Below, piece after piece: positions 24,420 to 35,005 of a DNA stretch of 64,000 nt (position 1 is its first letter; every line of letters starts with the position of its first letter). Made by a program: the position numbers and the translations under genes. The notes below the pieces were generated by a model that was not told where the DNA came from, did no database searches, and saw only the letters and a program-made list of their open reading frames with translations. Source of the stretch: Delphinus delphis (Eukaryota; Chordata; Mammalia; Artiodactyla; Delphinidae). The stretch spans positions 18,385,355 through 18,449,354 of the forward strand of contig NC_082694.2 in NCBI RefSeq assembly GCF_949987515.2. Reading direction: 5' to 3'.

Positions 24420-25670
24420 ATACTACAAATTTATAGGAATTGCTTGAAATCAGATAATATGATTCTTTTTTTAATCAAGATAGTGTTGGCCATTTTAGGT
24501 CCATCCATTTCTCTTGTCAATTCTTCCAAAGGCTACTGGAATTTTATAGACCAAATTGAATAGAATGGACTGAAAGTTGGGGAGGATTTACATGTTGTTT
24601 TCCCTCTAATTAATGTAGACTATCTCTACTTTTTCATGTCTTTTATATTTTGTCACCAATGTTCTTTAAATTTCAGTGTACGTGTATTACAATAAAGACA
24701 CGGAGGTAGAGAATAGATTTGAGGACGTGGGGAGGGGGAAGGGTAAGCTAGGATGAAGTGAGAGAGTAACAGTGACATATATACACTACCAAATGTAAAA
24801 TAGATAGCTAGTGAGAAGCAGTTGCATAGCACAGGGAAATCACCTCAGTGCTTTGTGTCCACCTAGAGGGGCAGGATAAGGAGGGTGGGAGAGAGACGCA
24901 AAAGGGAGGGGATTTGGGGATATACATATGCATATAGCTGATTCATTTTGTTATACAGCAGAAACTAACACAATATTGTAAAGCAATTATACTCCAATAA
25001 AGATGTTAAAAGAAAAAAAAAATGACTCATAAATTTATTCTTAATTATTTTATGGTTTTGTTGCTACTGTATTTTTTTAATTTCATTTTCCATTTGTTTG
25101 ATGCTATTTGTAGATAGAAACAAATTTGGTTACCATGAATAATTATTTAAATATGAATAATATTACATCTAGTATTTTTTAAACAGAATTCTTAGGGTTT
25201 TCTACATATACCACAGTGACATCTGTAAATAAAGGCAAATTTTACTTCTTCCTTTCCAATTTTTATGGTTTTTATTTATTTTCTCCTATAATATAATTGC
25301 TAGGACTTCTGCTATAATCCTAACTTGGAGAGAACAGAAACCTTGCCTTGTATCCAATGATTTTTGTGTGTGTGTGTGGTTGTTTGTTTGTTTTTTGAGT
25401 GGGTGGAGGGCAGATATTCGATATTTCACTACTAAGTAAAATGTATAATATGAGCTATGGGTTATTTATAGATTCCTGTTTACCGAATGAGAAAGAGACC
25501 TGGCAATCCTTTTTTTGAGTATTTTCTTCATGAGTAAAGTTTATCAAGTATATTTTTCAGTATCTTTTGAGAAGTTCTACATATTTCTCTTTATTTCATC
25601 ATTGTGTTGAAGCACATTGGTTCATATTTCAATGTTAAATCAAACTTACATTCCTGAGAAAAATTTGTCT
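24420..25670 (-). mobile_element. Ancient L1M ORF2, minus strand, split by a younger L1
   Basis: Read on the minus strand, 24420-24689 and 25023-25670 follow the RT-to-downstream part of an old L1 ORF2. Diagnostic antisense stretches are 'tggccattttaggtccatcc', 'ggcaaattttacttcttcctttcc', 'ttgctaggacttctgc', 'ggagagaacagaaaccttgcctt' and 'atgttaaatcaaacttacattcctg'. The sequence is riddled with indels and stops. The 24690-25022 segment is a separate plus-strand L1 3' end that interrupts it. Confidence 0.68.
24690..25022 (+). mobile_element. 5'-truncated L1 3' end
   Basis: About 330 bp match the final part of copy A (from 18651: 'gaataaagacac.ga.gtagagaat.gacttgagga') through the 3'UTR landmarks 'gctgattcattttgttatacagcagaaac' and 'aagcaattatactccaataaagatg' to a poly(A) tail. 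It contains no coding sequence. It landed in the minus-strand L1M described at 24420 and shows no visible target duplication. Confidence 0.92.
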
Positions 25671-25671
25671 G

Positions 25672-25830
25672 GGCTATCTCACTTAATCCTTATAATTTTT
25701 GTGAAATTATAATTATCATCATTTTATATGTAAAAAAAATTAAACATAAAGATATTAAATAATCTGCCAATATCAACTACTTAGTGGGAAATTAAGAGAA
25801 ACTATAGATTTAGACTTGCTTACTTAAATT
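25672..25830 (-). mobile_element. MIR SINE fragment
   Basis: The sequence runs 'cacttaatccttataatttttgtg', then 'attatcatcattttatatgtaaaaaaaattaaac', then 'aataatctgccaatatcaactacttagtggg'. This follows antisense MIR ('ttaatcctcacaac... attatccccattttacagatgaggaaactg... aacttgcccaaggtcacac.gctagtaagtgg'). Confidence 0.62.
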
Positions 25831-26689
25831 CTCTGAGGAAGAGAGTGAAAATAATCTATATGTATTAAATCAACATTACAGATGGATTAGAGAAGACTAA
25901 AATTGTTAAACTACTATGCAATGAACTGTAATAGCCTATTCTAGGAAAGCACACATAAAGGTAAAAAAGCAGAGGCACAGAGAGGCAATTTTCCTTCGTG
26001 TGCTTTCAATTCAAAATGTCCTGAACAAGATGACATTGTGGCCTATTAACTTAATACCATCTCTTAATTGTGACTTTCACCTAATTTGCCTAACTTTGGC
26101 CTGAGTCTATGGTAGTCATGTAAGCATTTAGATTTACACAAGGAATTGCTAGTAAATTGATTAATGCTGTAAATCAATCCATCAATGGGATTACCCAGAA
26201 AATTCAACAACTCAGGGCTTTAATTCTGTGTCTACCCTGTTAAACGAAGTGTGTAAGCTTTTCAAAATTACTTCTTTGCAGACAACTCCCTATCAGCTAG
26301 AAACAGATGGGCTGATGGATAGTTTAATCAAACACACAAACAGATGCTAAGAAAATTCATCATCATTGAACCATAACATTGGAATAAGTTGATAGTTTTT
26401 GTCTGTTTTACCTATTGGGATGTTAGTCAATCATCAACAGTCTTGTTTCCTTTGAAATGTGTCATTAGAGAATTTCCAATTAGGGCACACCAGCAAGCAC
26501 AAACTAGCCTAACTGATGACAAGTATCGTAATGATGATAGGTATAAAGATAAAATAATATTGTCAAGCAGATAAACAGAGTTCAATTCTCAGTAGGACAA
26601 AGGTGGAAATTTACATTCATCTTATTGTGTAGAAGACAACATCCTCATTTGGGTGAAATACTGAGAATCATTTTGGATTTAGGCTAACA
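25831..26689. other. Low-copy sequence, nothing recognised
   Basis: No gene or repeat was recognised. The short plus frame at 26389-26574 has no supporting features. Confidence 0.45.
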
Positions 26690-26880
26690 GCTTTGTCATT
26701 CCCATCCTCAGTTTCCTGATCATTAAAGGGCTGTAATTACAAACCTGTGGGTATTTTGAGAGGATAAAAATGTAATGAGACTTAGTTGAATAATCTTAAT
26801 TCATATAATCTATTATGTAGATATAATATATCATTATCTCTGCAATTATTATTGCTATTGTAAGTGATACTGCCACTGGA
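26690..26880 (+). mobile_element. MIR SINE fragment
   Basis: 'cctcagtttcctgatcattaaaggg' followed by 'gtgggtattttgagaggataaaaatgtaatgagac' and a terminal 'attattattgctattg' matches the 3' two-thirds of a plus-strand MIR. Confidence 0.62.
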
Positions 26881-27186
26881 TTTAGAGATGATGATTCATG
26901 CCATTTTTGACTCCTAAAATTAAATCCTCGTTGATTGTATACTAAGTAGAATCACCATTTTAACCTTTCTTAAGTGTCAGATATGAACATGGTAACTAAC
27001 TTTTCATGGAGGGCAAAGTTTTAATGGATCACCTATGTATTTTGATTTTCTTTCAATATTACTTGGAAATGGGTAAAATCATGACAAATACAGTGGATTT
27101 TCCTGCATGAGAATGAACATAAAATGCAAACATGAACAATTTCATCCACTTACTTCACATATTTCATAGAAGTTTGGAATATTTTT

Positions 27187-27266
27187 TAAATAATATTGTC
27201 CAATGAAAGCAACCAGGGCTGATTCCAGAGCTGGGGCAAGTATAGGATGAGCCTAAAATATCAGGT
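27187..27266. repeat. 80-bp exact repeat, left copy
   Basis: These 80 bases, from TAAATAATATTGTCC to AAAATATCAGGT, recur without a single difference at 27844-27923, an offset of 657 bp in direct orientation. The flanks of this left copy do not resemble the L1M sequence that flanks the right copy, so this copy looks like the inserted duplicate. Confidence 0.97.
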
Positions 27267-27559
27267 CTATTGTTGTACTGAGACTAAAGATTTGGCCCAG
27301 GCAACTGGAATGATAGGTATACTTGGCCTAACAAATGGCCTGGTGTGACTGGTGTGTTCTGTGGGTCCATAGTCATGGATTTTCCTGGCACATTTGTTGT
27401 GTTCAGTAAGGCTATGACCCATGAGGCAACCACTTGGCCAGCATGTTTGACACAGCTAAAGCCCAAGAAGCATCCTATGAATTTGAAAGATTGATTACAT
27501 TCCAGAATAGTGAACAAATTAGTAAATACAGAGCGATAAGATAATGTGAGTTAGGTTTC

Positions 27560-28005
27560 TCATTGTTAAAGAGAAGGTTAAAAATATGGAAAGGGGGAAA
27601 ACTGAAATAAATCCTGTATTAGAGGTATCAGTGTGAACTCATGGTTTTTAATATATAAAGGTAGTTATAGTTATAGGAATAAAATCTTATATATCTATTT
27701 ATCTCTCAAGAGATAGAGCTAAAGATCAATAGAAATATATGTGTGTGTTTCTGTGGTGAATATATATACATATGTACATATTCTAGCCCTGATCACTGCA
27801 TTCCAAGAGCAAATAGCACACTTAACACCCAAATTTTGGTTCCTAAATAATATTGTCCAATGAAAGCAACCAGGGCTGATTCCAGAGCTGGGGCAAGTAT
27901 AGGATGAGCCTAAAATATCAGGTTGTGTCAGCAGTAAGAAGGTAAAATTAGAAATGCAAATGAAAGTAAGAAATACAAAAATTTTTGTTAAAATATTTAG
28001 CAATA
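27560..28005 (-). mobile_element. Ancient L1M 3'UTR, minus strand
   Basis: Read on the minus strand, the landmarks of an old L1M 3'UTR appear in order: 'aacctgatattttaggctcatcc', 'ccctggttgctttcattgga', 'gaaccaaaatttgggtgtt', 'gtgctatttgctcttgga', 'atatgtacatatgtatatatattc' and, near the end, 'catgagttcacactgatacctc'. It contains the right copy of the 80-bp exact repeat (27844-27923) as a natural part of its sequence. Confidence 0.68.
27844..27923. repeat. 80-bp exact repeat, right copy (probable source)
   Basis: Identical to 27187-27266. It sits inside continuous L1M sequence on both sides, so this is the likely original from which the left copy was made. Confidence 0.95.
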
Positions 28006-28536
28006 TAGAATTTCAAAAGTTGTGATTTATAATTGCCACAAGCTTTTATCCTTATTCAATAAACATCCACTTCCATAGAATCAGAGTTAAATATTTTATG
28101 TTTCAGTCTGAGGAATTTATCTAGGATATAGTTTATCCATTATCCAAGACATCAAATGAAGGTAAACTTTGGGTCTATAAAATTAAGTGAACTTAAAATA
28201 ATCAGTTCCTGAATTTTGGCATATGATTTTAAATTCATTCAGTTTTGCCATCTGTCACAAAAAGAAAAGGCCAATATAAAAATTAATTTCAGAAGAAATA
28301 GAAATAATATAATAAACAAAGTAAAAAATAGAAGGTTTTATAATATATTAAAATACATTATTGACTTTATAAAAAGAACTTCATGCAAAGGAGTCTATGG
28401 AGATCATGAAAGCATTTTTGGAAATTAAAAATTGTAAAATTGTAGTGGCTGACATAAAAGCAATACAAAGTATGGGTGCTAGAAGACAGGAATCTCTCCA
28501 AATTTATAGAAGCATAAACATTGACAGAAAATATGA
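28006..28536. other. Low-copy sequence, nothing recognised
   Basis: AT-rich spacer. Its two overlapping 70-74 codon plus frames (28216-28428, 28397-28621) have no recognisable content, and the second runs into the SINE. Confidence 0.45.
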
Positions 28537-28543
28537 GAGGAAA

Positions 28544-28681
28544 GGGAATTCCCTGGCGATCCAGTGGTTAGGACACCATGCTCTCATTGCCGAGGGCCCA
28601 GGTTCTATCCCTGGTCAGTGAACTAAGATCCCACAAGTTGGACAGTGCAGCCAAAAAATTAAAAAAGCAAAAAACAAAAAA
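28544..28681 (+). mobile_element. tRNA-derived SINE, older CHR-like type
   Basis: The head 'gggaattccctggcgatccagtggttaggac', the B-box-like GGTTCTATCCC and the tail 'ggtcagtgaactaagatcccacaag... cagccaaaaaatt' define the older, shorter artiodactyl/cetacean tRNA-SINE rather than the long-bodied form seen at 34798, 41677 and 54033. The A-rich tail is interrupted. An 11-bp match AGAAAATATGA occurs at 28526-28536 and 28705-28715 and may be the target duplication, though neither copy abuts the element exactly. Confidence 0.88.
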
Positions 28682-28919
28682 AATCTAAGTGCTTCTTAAA
28701 ACAAAGAAAATATGACAGAAAATATAGGTGGTTTAGTGAAATTTCAAGAAAGGTGGACTTTGAAAACTAGAGATTAATAAAGATATAATTAAATATAACC
28801 TGATTGATCTGAGAAATAGTTAAAATTCACCACTGTAAACGTAATGTTTATGCACTTTTCTGAAGTTAAATTCAAGTTAAATTCAAAAACATATTAATTA
28901 TAAGGATTGCTAAAAGAGC

Positions 28920-29253
28920 TCTCTAAAATGGAGCCTGGAGGCCTTAGAGGAAGTAAGACTTAAATTTTACAGCTTTATACCAACTTTTGCTCATTTCCAC
29001 AGCACCATGACAGTCCTGGCTTGACCATGTAGGGACAAGAAAACTCCCCTGCCTGATGTAGAGGAGGAGCTGATGATGGAAGTTTGACGTCTACTCAAGA
29101 ATGAGGAAGAAGGTGGTCTTTTCCTCCTCCCAATTTTTCCTTTGATTATAAAACTGTAGCCCACTGAGTTCTCAGTGCAGCACTCCCTTGCCCACCCGCT
29201 TGTAAGCCTCACAAGCATTCTATTCTAATAAATCACTTCTTATCTATCAAAAA
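28920..29253 (+). mobile_element. LTR-like element (probable class I ERV), plus orientation
   Basis: The layout is that of an LTR: a U3-like region ('ccatgacagtcctggcttgacc... gcctgatgtagaggagg'), a TATA box in 'gattataaaactgtagccc' (TATAAAA at 29148), an R-like stretch, and AATAAA at 29227-29232 about 80 bp downstream. It ends near 'tcttatctatca'. No coding region adjoins it and no target duplication could be fixed. A 75-codon minus frame inside (28991-29218) is incidental. Confidence 0.5.
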
Positions 29254-29269
29254 AGATATTTTATGGCTT

Positions 29270-30200
29270 TAAATAACATCTACACACAGATGACTTCAAA
29301 TCCATAACTTCAGTCTTCTCCCCTGTGCTCCAGGTCAGAATCTCTAAAGGCCTCTATTAGATTTCCAGTTAAATGTTTGATAGGAATAACAGAATTCTTG
29401 ATTTTCCTCTCCAAAATTGCCCCTCCCATCATCTATTCATTAAGACAAAAATCTAGAATTATCTTTAATATGCCAATGTCTCTTACTCCAGTCCTCAATA
29501 ATCATCTCCTACACCCACACCCACACACCACACACTACACACTACACAAACTCAAGCAATCCATCAACAAGTTGATATGCCCCATATGGATCCGCAGTTT
29601 TTAAATTATGCTCTTAACATTCTATTCCAGACCATTTTATTTCTCACCTACAACATCTTAAACATCCCCTATTTTTCACACGTAAACAATGAAATCTAAA
29701 CTTGTTATCATTACTTTCAAGGCCTTGCCTAATTGAAAGCTTCTCCATTATTCTCTTTTACCAAGATCCTTCATATTCCATAAGTTGCATCTTCTCTAGA
29801 TAAGTGGCTTTCTTAATATTCTTCAAAAAATTAATTTTGTTCTGGCTTTCAGGCCTTTCTACTTACTATTCTTACTCCTGGAGTCACTGACACCAGATCT
29901 TCATATTTTGGGTCTTTCTAGTTTTAAATGTATTTCTTCAGATTATCCCTGTTTACCCAATCAACTGAATACCAAAACTTTGGTTGACTCTATCACCTTG
30001 TTTTAATTCTCTGTAGTGTTTATCACCACCTGAAATTATGTATCTCATATATTTCTTCATTTTCTGTTATTTTTCTCTGTCACTTTTAAATTAAAAGCTC
30101 AACCTGAGCTGTTTCATCAACTGCTTTACTCACCACAGCTAGAAAATACATGTCTGGCAGAGAATGAACATTCACTGCACATATGTTAGAAGGAATAATA
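29270..30200 (+). mobile_element. L2 LINE 3' region, plus strand
   Basis: Heavily diverged but ordered matches to the 3' part of L2 are visible: 'tgccaatgtctcttactcc', 'aagcaatccatcaacaag', 'caaggccttgcctaattgaaagc', 'aggcctttctacttactattc', 'gtagtgtttatcaccacctgaaattatgtatc' and the terminal 'ctgtttcatcaactgctttactcacc... ctggcagagaatgaacattcac'. It contains a short CA-rich simple repeat at about 29513-29547. The frame at 29377-29604 is not intact L2 protein. Confidence 0.6.
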
Positions 30201-30519
30201 AAATGCTATAATCAACAATACATTATAGAAGATAGTTTTTCTTTTTCAGCAAGGATGGAAAATATACAGCAAGAACACTTCCCCACAGTTCTGCACACCT
30301 AACCCCTATAAATAACTGGGAATAGCACATTTTCCAATTGATTTTTAATATAGCCTGAGATCCTTCTTATTGCAATACTCAACTTGCCTACTATTCAAAC
30401 AGCTCCAGCTATGAGCTGGAACCTGGTTCCTGACCCTAAATTAGATAACATAGCTTAGTTTGTACATGGTTTTAGACAAAGCTGTGAACTTCATTACATA
30501 AGTGTCTGATACTTATTTC

Positions 30520-31250
30520 AATTCAATAGACATTTATTGAGCATCTACTCCACTATAATCTCGGTCTCTGTTTTTGAGAGATCACAGTGTAACAGGAAAA
30601 GTAATGTACAAATAATCAAAGTCAATGCAGGAATTTAGGGAAGAGAAAGCAGCACGATCAAGGCGTGAAAAGTTGAATAACATGGCAGTCAACAATTGAT
30701 GTTAATGTTTGGAAGGAAGGTCAAGGAGTGATGGTGTAAATAAGGCTGGGAACAGTCAGGGTCATATTGTGAAAGACTTTTTAAAATGAGATGGAGAGCT
30801 TAGATCTGGATGTGCACTCACTGGTGAGGGAAAAGTATGATCAGAGCTTTGTTTGAGAAAGATAAGTGGTAGTGGAGGGTAGAACTGAAGAGAAAAGGAA
30901 AAAATCTAGGGGCACAGAGACCAGTTAGAATGAAAATGCAAAATCTTAAGTGTCAGACAATTAGGACTTAGATCATGTGTTAATTGAAAAGAAAGGAAGG
31001 AATATATTTCAGGGATTATTGCAGTTATGACTAAGCATTTAATGTTAGTTTTGTCCTGAGTGATGGTAAGAGAAAGATATTGAGTAAAAAATATCACTAC
31101 AATAGATGGTGACAGGCACCCAAGAGGAAGAAAAACTTTCAAAAGAACAGAGAAGTCTGTTTTCACACATGTTGAATTTGAAAAGCTGTAAATCTATCAA
31201 TGTAGAGTTATTTAGCCACTGTAGAAAATAGATGCCTTGGAGTTTCCATG
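30520..31250 (-). mobile_element. L2 LINE 3' region, minus strand
   Basis: The antisense 3' end of L2 starts at 'ttcaatagacatttattgagcatctactcc' and continues through 'gggtcatattgtgaaagacttttt', 'ggagagcttagatctgga', 'cagagaccagttagaatg' and 'agaagtctgttttcacacatgttgaatttgaaaagctg'. It lies tail-to-tail with the plus-strand L2 at 29270-30200. No open frame is preserved. Confidence 0.58.
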
Positions 31251-31739
31251 GGTCAAATATATCCCTTCTCTATTTGAGTTCTGAACTCATATAGAAACAC
31301 GCACAAAATTCATATAGTTCCAAACTATTAGCTTTGTTGCTACTTAAGCTGAATTAGAGAATATAACATAGGTTACCAAAATCTTTTAGTTTCAATTATT
31401 GAAATTTAAATTGATTGGCTTATCCTCCCAAACAACAAGAGGAGATCTGTCCAATGAGTGTACAACATGGCACTTATTTTCTACTGCTGTATATTTCATT
31501 CTATTTCAATTTGCGAAAAAATTCTCATCTGAACAGCAGGCCTGTCAACTGGGTTGAAGCTGCCACATAAGGGGTCTTAAAAATTGTCAGTTACTTGGAC
31601 CTGAATTCAAAGCCTGAGACACAAATGTTGGGTTTCACCATTAGTCACCATCCTTCATCAAGTTACGTTCAAATTAATCCAGAATTCATTGTCTGCAAAC
31701 ATGTGGCATAATCCTTCATCTAACTTTTAGATTTTGCTA

Positions 31740-31910
31740 ATAATAATAACAACAATAATATTTACTCTTTAGCATGGGCCACCCTGTGCTAAACATATTA
31801 CATTCAAAATATTAATACAGAAACTTTATGTTAGGTATTATTTTGATTATTACACTACTATTTTATTAGGAGTCTTGACATTTACATTATATAACTAAGC
31901 AAACAAGATC
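31740..31910 (-). mobile_element. MIR-like fragment
   Basis: 'aataataacaacaataatatttactctttagcatgggccaccctgtgctaaacatattac' followed by 'ttatgttaggtattattttgattatt' is antisense MIR 3' sequence with much change. Confidence 0.52.
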
Positions 31911-32686
31911 GAATAAAATGGAGGTCTAGAAGTCCTCCTGAACTTTACCTGATTATCTCATTCTGGGATCCATTCTGTCAATTGATCAGATTCATTATCT
32001 CAACTTGTTTTATCCTTTGGAAGCTCTACCTTGACCTCCTAAATATACATTTTGATGCTATCTGTATGTCTAGACTAGGTTTCCTAACCCTTGTGTTGGA
32101 TTCATAGTACCTGGAGAAGGTTTTAACTTTATTGCTTCCATTTGCTTCCTGTCGCTACCCTTAATGTTTAATATCAGAACTTCAGTAGTTCTAAGGCAAG
32201 TTTCAACACATTCATGTTTTTCTAGGCATTTGAGTCTAGACAAACAATGGCCTTAAATATATGCAATCACGAACATATAATATTGCTTCTTGATTTAGAC
32301 ATAAACTCTACTCAGAAATACACCCTCTCTGCTGAACATGCAGCTATTCAAATGGCATTTGACTACTTTATTTTATCACAGCTAAACTGTCATTAATTTT
32401 TAAAACACACCATCAATTTATGTATCATTAGGAAGGAAAAATTTATAAATTGTTTAATTTCATCAGTTATAAGACTGAGATTTCAGAGTTCTTAAATGTG
32501 AAAAAAAGTTGTATCTTGGAATCAATGAAATATCATAAGTTCCTTGAATTTTCACCACCTTTTAGTTTTCTCTTACTACTGTTATGCTTTGTTAATTAAC
32601 TAACTGCCCCTCTTTTTAAAAATCCTGCCAATTTTGTGTGAAGGAGAATCTCCCAAAGTAAGTTATAGCAGACAGTTTATTGTTAT
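31911..32686. other. Low-copy sequence, nothing recognised
   Basis: No gene or repeat was recognised between the MIR-like fragment and the LTR-like block. Confidence 0.45.
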
Positions 32687-33001
32687 TGTTACCTGCAGAG
32701 GCAGATGGGTCCTTACTCCAAATTTGCTTTGAATATTGAGCCTGAAGATACCACACACAACAAGAAGGAATGAAAAGTTTTATTACTGACATGTTTGAGA
32801 TCTCTGGGGAGAGCAGGACAGGCCTATCAAACAAGTCTGAAATGGCTTGAGGAACAGGGAAAGGAGACAGGCCTGGTTTTGAATTGTGATTAGTATGTGG
32901 GGCTGAGTGAGACTTCCCAGGCACAGGCAGAGGCTGGCAGTGTTTAAGTCTCCCTCTGGAGCCAAAGGAGGGAACATTGGGCCTTCTTGTCATCTTACCC
33001 A
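32687..33001 (-). mobile_element. LTR-like fragment, minus orientation
   Basis: On the minus strand this block has AATAAA (plus 32778-32783), then a GT-rich stretch 'tcttgttgtgtgtggtatcttc' and a terminal 'gcaggtaaca', as at the 3' end of an LTR. A possible TG start lies near 33001. TTTATTACT on the plus strand is shared with the LTR at 3964. No target duplication was found, so the limits are guesses. The 125-codon minus frame across it (32616-32993) has no protein features. Confidence 0.38.
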
Positions 33002-34779
33002 GATATGGAGCACAGGGAGAGAGGAAACGTTGAGCTTTAAAATCTGTCAGTGGTCAAATATAAAAAAATAGAGTCCAACTCCTGCATTTATTTTCAAAAC
33101 TTATAAAGGTTAGTGTTTCAATTTAATAGGACAGAAAATTCTAACAGAATTGTTATGAAAGCTAACTTTCCATATGTATAGTAAAACACTAAGATTTTAG
33201 ATAAACTGGAATTTACCATACATCTATTTTCCAAAATTCTTGAGCATCCCTTTATAGAATCTTTCTCAAAGATTAGTGTCACTCTCTCAGAGACAAAAGA
33301 TGAAGAGTTTACCTGATGCATTTTGGCTTTCTGATAACTTTCAGGCAGTTAATCATATTGTTTCTCTGATCTAATGACATGGCCTGGGTAGAGAATGACT
33401 TATTTGTTTCTATCTGGCCCTTTTTTGGCATGTTGGTAGGTACATTCTTAATTGACTCTTCATTTCATTTTGCATATGAAATGTTAAGGAAAAATAATTA
33501 TCAGTATCCGAACATGGAAAATTGCACCATCCAAAAGTACAGATATGAATCTTGCTTAGTGTTCTCAAATTTTGTAAAATAATCTTCTCATAAATATTTT
33601 TTCTATATTTCCTCCATTTTAATATTATTGAGATGAACTCTGGTCTTCTAGAAAGTTTAAAACCTGCTGAAGTGACAAGTTACTACTGGTGACCAGACAG
33701 CTTCTCACCACTACTTCACTAGTCCAACATTTAGGGAAAATATGCTGCCTAAAAAGGCCATTATGTTTCTGTTTCCTTTTTTTTTTTTTTCTTTTTTGTG
33801 CTTAAATTGGTTCCAAAAGGCAAAAGGCAAAGTGAAGCATACAACAATCAAATCTGGGTGAACAGCCTTCAGCGGAAGAATTTCAAGGCTCAATTTATGA
33901 ACTTAGAAGCACTTATGCTGGAGATATTCGTTCTACCAAAGCATAGTGGAGTCCCCTTTCCCACATAAACTCTTCTGTTGGTGGTGCTGTGTTGAAAGCA
34001 GTTATGTACATGCATTCCTTTGTTCTTATTTTGGACAAACAGCAATTGTTGGAGACTGGACCACACCAATCAACCCAGAAAAGAAAGGATATTATCTCCA
34101 GATATTTGAGATTTGCCTTAGGAAGAGCACAGAGGTCATCAGTGCTGTAGTGCCTTTATTATGTCTCCCTCAGGGAAGAGTCTGAAATCAGTAACTCATG
34201 AAGCACAAAACCCTCACACAGAAATTTTGATGTTAGTAATACTTAGCCATACAAACTTGGACTGAATTCAGCTATGAGCTCAGTATCCTGGACATTAGCA
34301 ACCTCCCTGTGTGAATATGTCCCTCATTTATTGCATTCTTTGCCAGTTAAATAATGCACTGGCTTGGCAGTTAGAATTTTGTGAAGAGGTGGGTATTTTT
34401 TTATTCGTCTCAAAAGAATTCGAACCTGAAGTAGTATCTGACTCTAAACACTTTAAGTGACATTTATTTGAGAGAACATCTTTAAAAGATTTCAGAGCTA
34501 GACAATTTCTCACTTGGGTTGCTTGTATTTCTATTTCACCTAATTTTTTCATAGCTTTTGAAGTAGTTTCAGATGGTCTATGGAAACACAGGTGAATAAT
34601 ACTTATGGTCTTTGGCCCATTTTTCTTGTTTTCCCTACCAGTTACTATGTAAAATAAAACATACCTAGTATACTGGACTCTAGTCAAATCTGCCCATCCC
34701 CAAGGAGTTGCAACTTCCTATCGAAGATGCATATCACCTTGGACAGTGGGGTCTTCAGATCTCCCCATCAAAGCACATT
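33002..34779. other. Low-copy sequence, nothing recognised
   Basis: A poly(T) stretch at about 33779-33800 is the only simple repeat. Short frames on both strands, including a 119-codon minus frame at 34328-34687, lack recognisable motifs or clear splice context. Confidence 0.45.
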
Positions 34780-34797
34780 AAAGACTAATACATTCCA

Positions 34798-34987
34798 GGG
34801 CTTCCCTGGTGGCGCAGTGGTTGAGAGTCCGCCTGCCAATGCAGGGGACACGGGTTCGTGTCCCGGTCCGGGAAGATCCCACGTGCCGTGGAGCGGCTGG
34901 GCCCGTGATCCATGGCCGCCGAGTCTGTGCGTCCAGAGCCTGTGCTCCGCAACGGGAGAGATCACAACGGTGAGAGGCCCGCGGTAA
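34798..34987 (+). mobile_element. Full-length CHR-type SINE with almost no A-tail
   Basis: The complete tRNA-derived head carries an A-box-like tggcgcagtgg and a B box in GGGTTCGTGTCCC, and the GC-rich cetacean-type body follows. A target duplication of 18 bp flanks it, AAAGACTAATACATTCCA (34780-34797) and AAAGACTAACATATTCCA (34988-35005), with two differences. The 3' end 'cccgcggt' passes directly into the duplication with only a few A residues. The 65-89 codon frames across it are incidental. Confidence 0.96.
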
Positions 34988-35005
34988 AAAGACTAACATA
35001 TTCCA

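Noticed and set aside
32616..32993. 125-codon minus-strand frame
   Set aside because: It spans an LTR-like block with AATAAA inside it, the composition is ordinary, and there is no recognisable domain or splice site.
34328..34687. 119-codon minus-strand frame in low-copy DNA
   Set aside because: No motif and no clear acceptor or donor at its edges. It was weaker than the frame at 37408, so it was not promoted.
34798..34870. tRNA-like A and B boxes suggesting a tRNA gene
   Set aside because: They belong to the tRNA-derived head of a SINE. No cloverleaf or anticodon arm with a proper acceptor stem is present.
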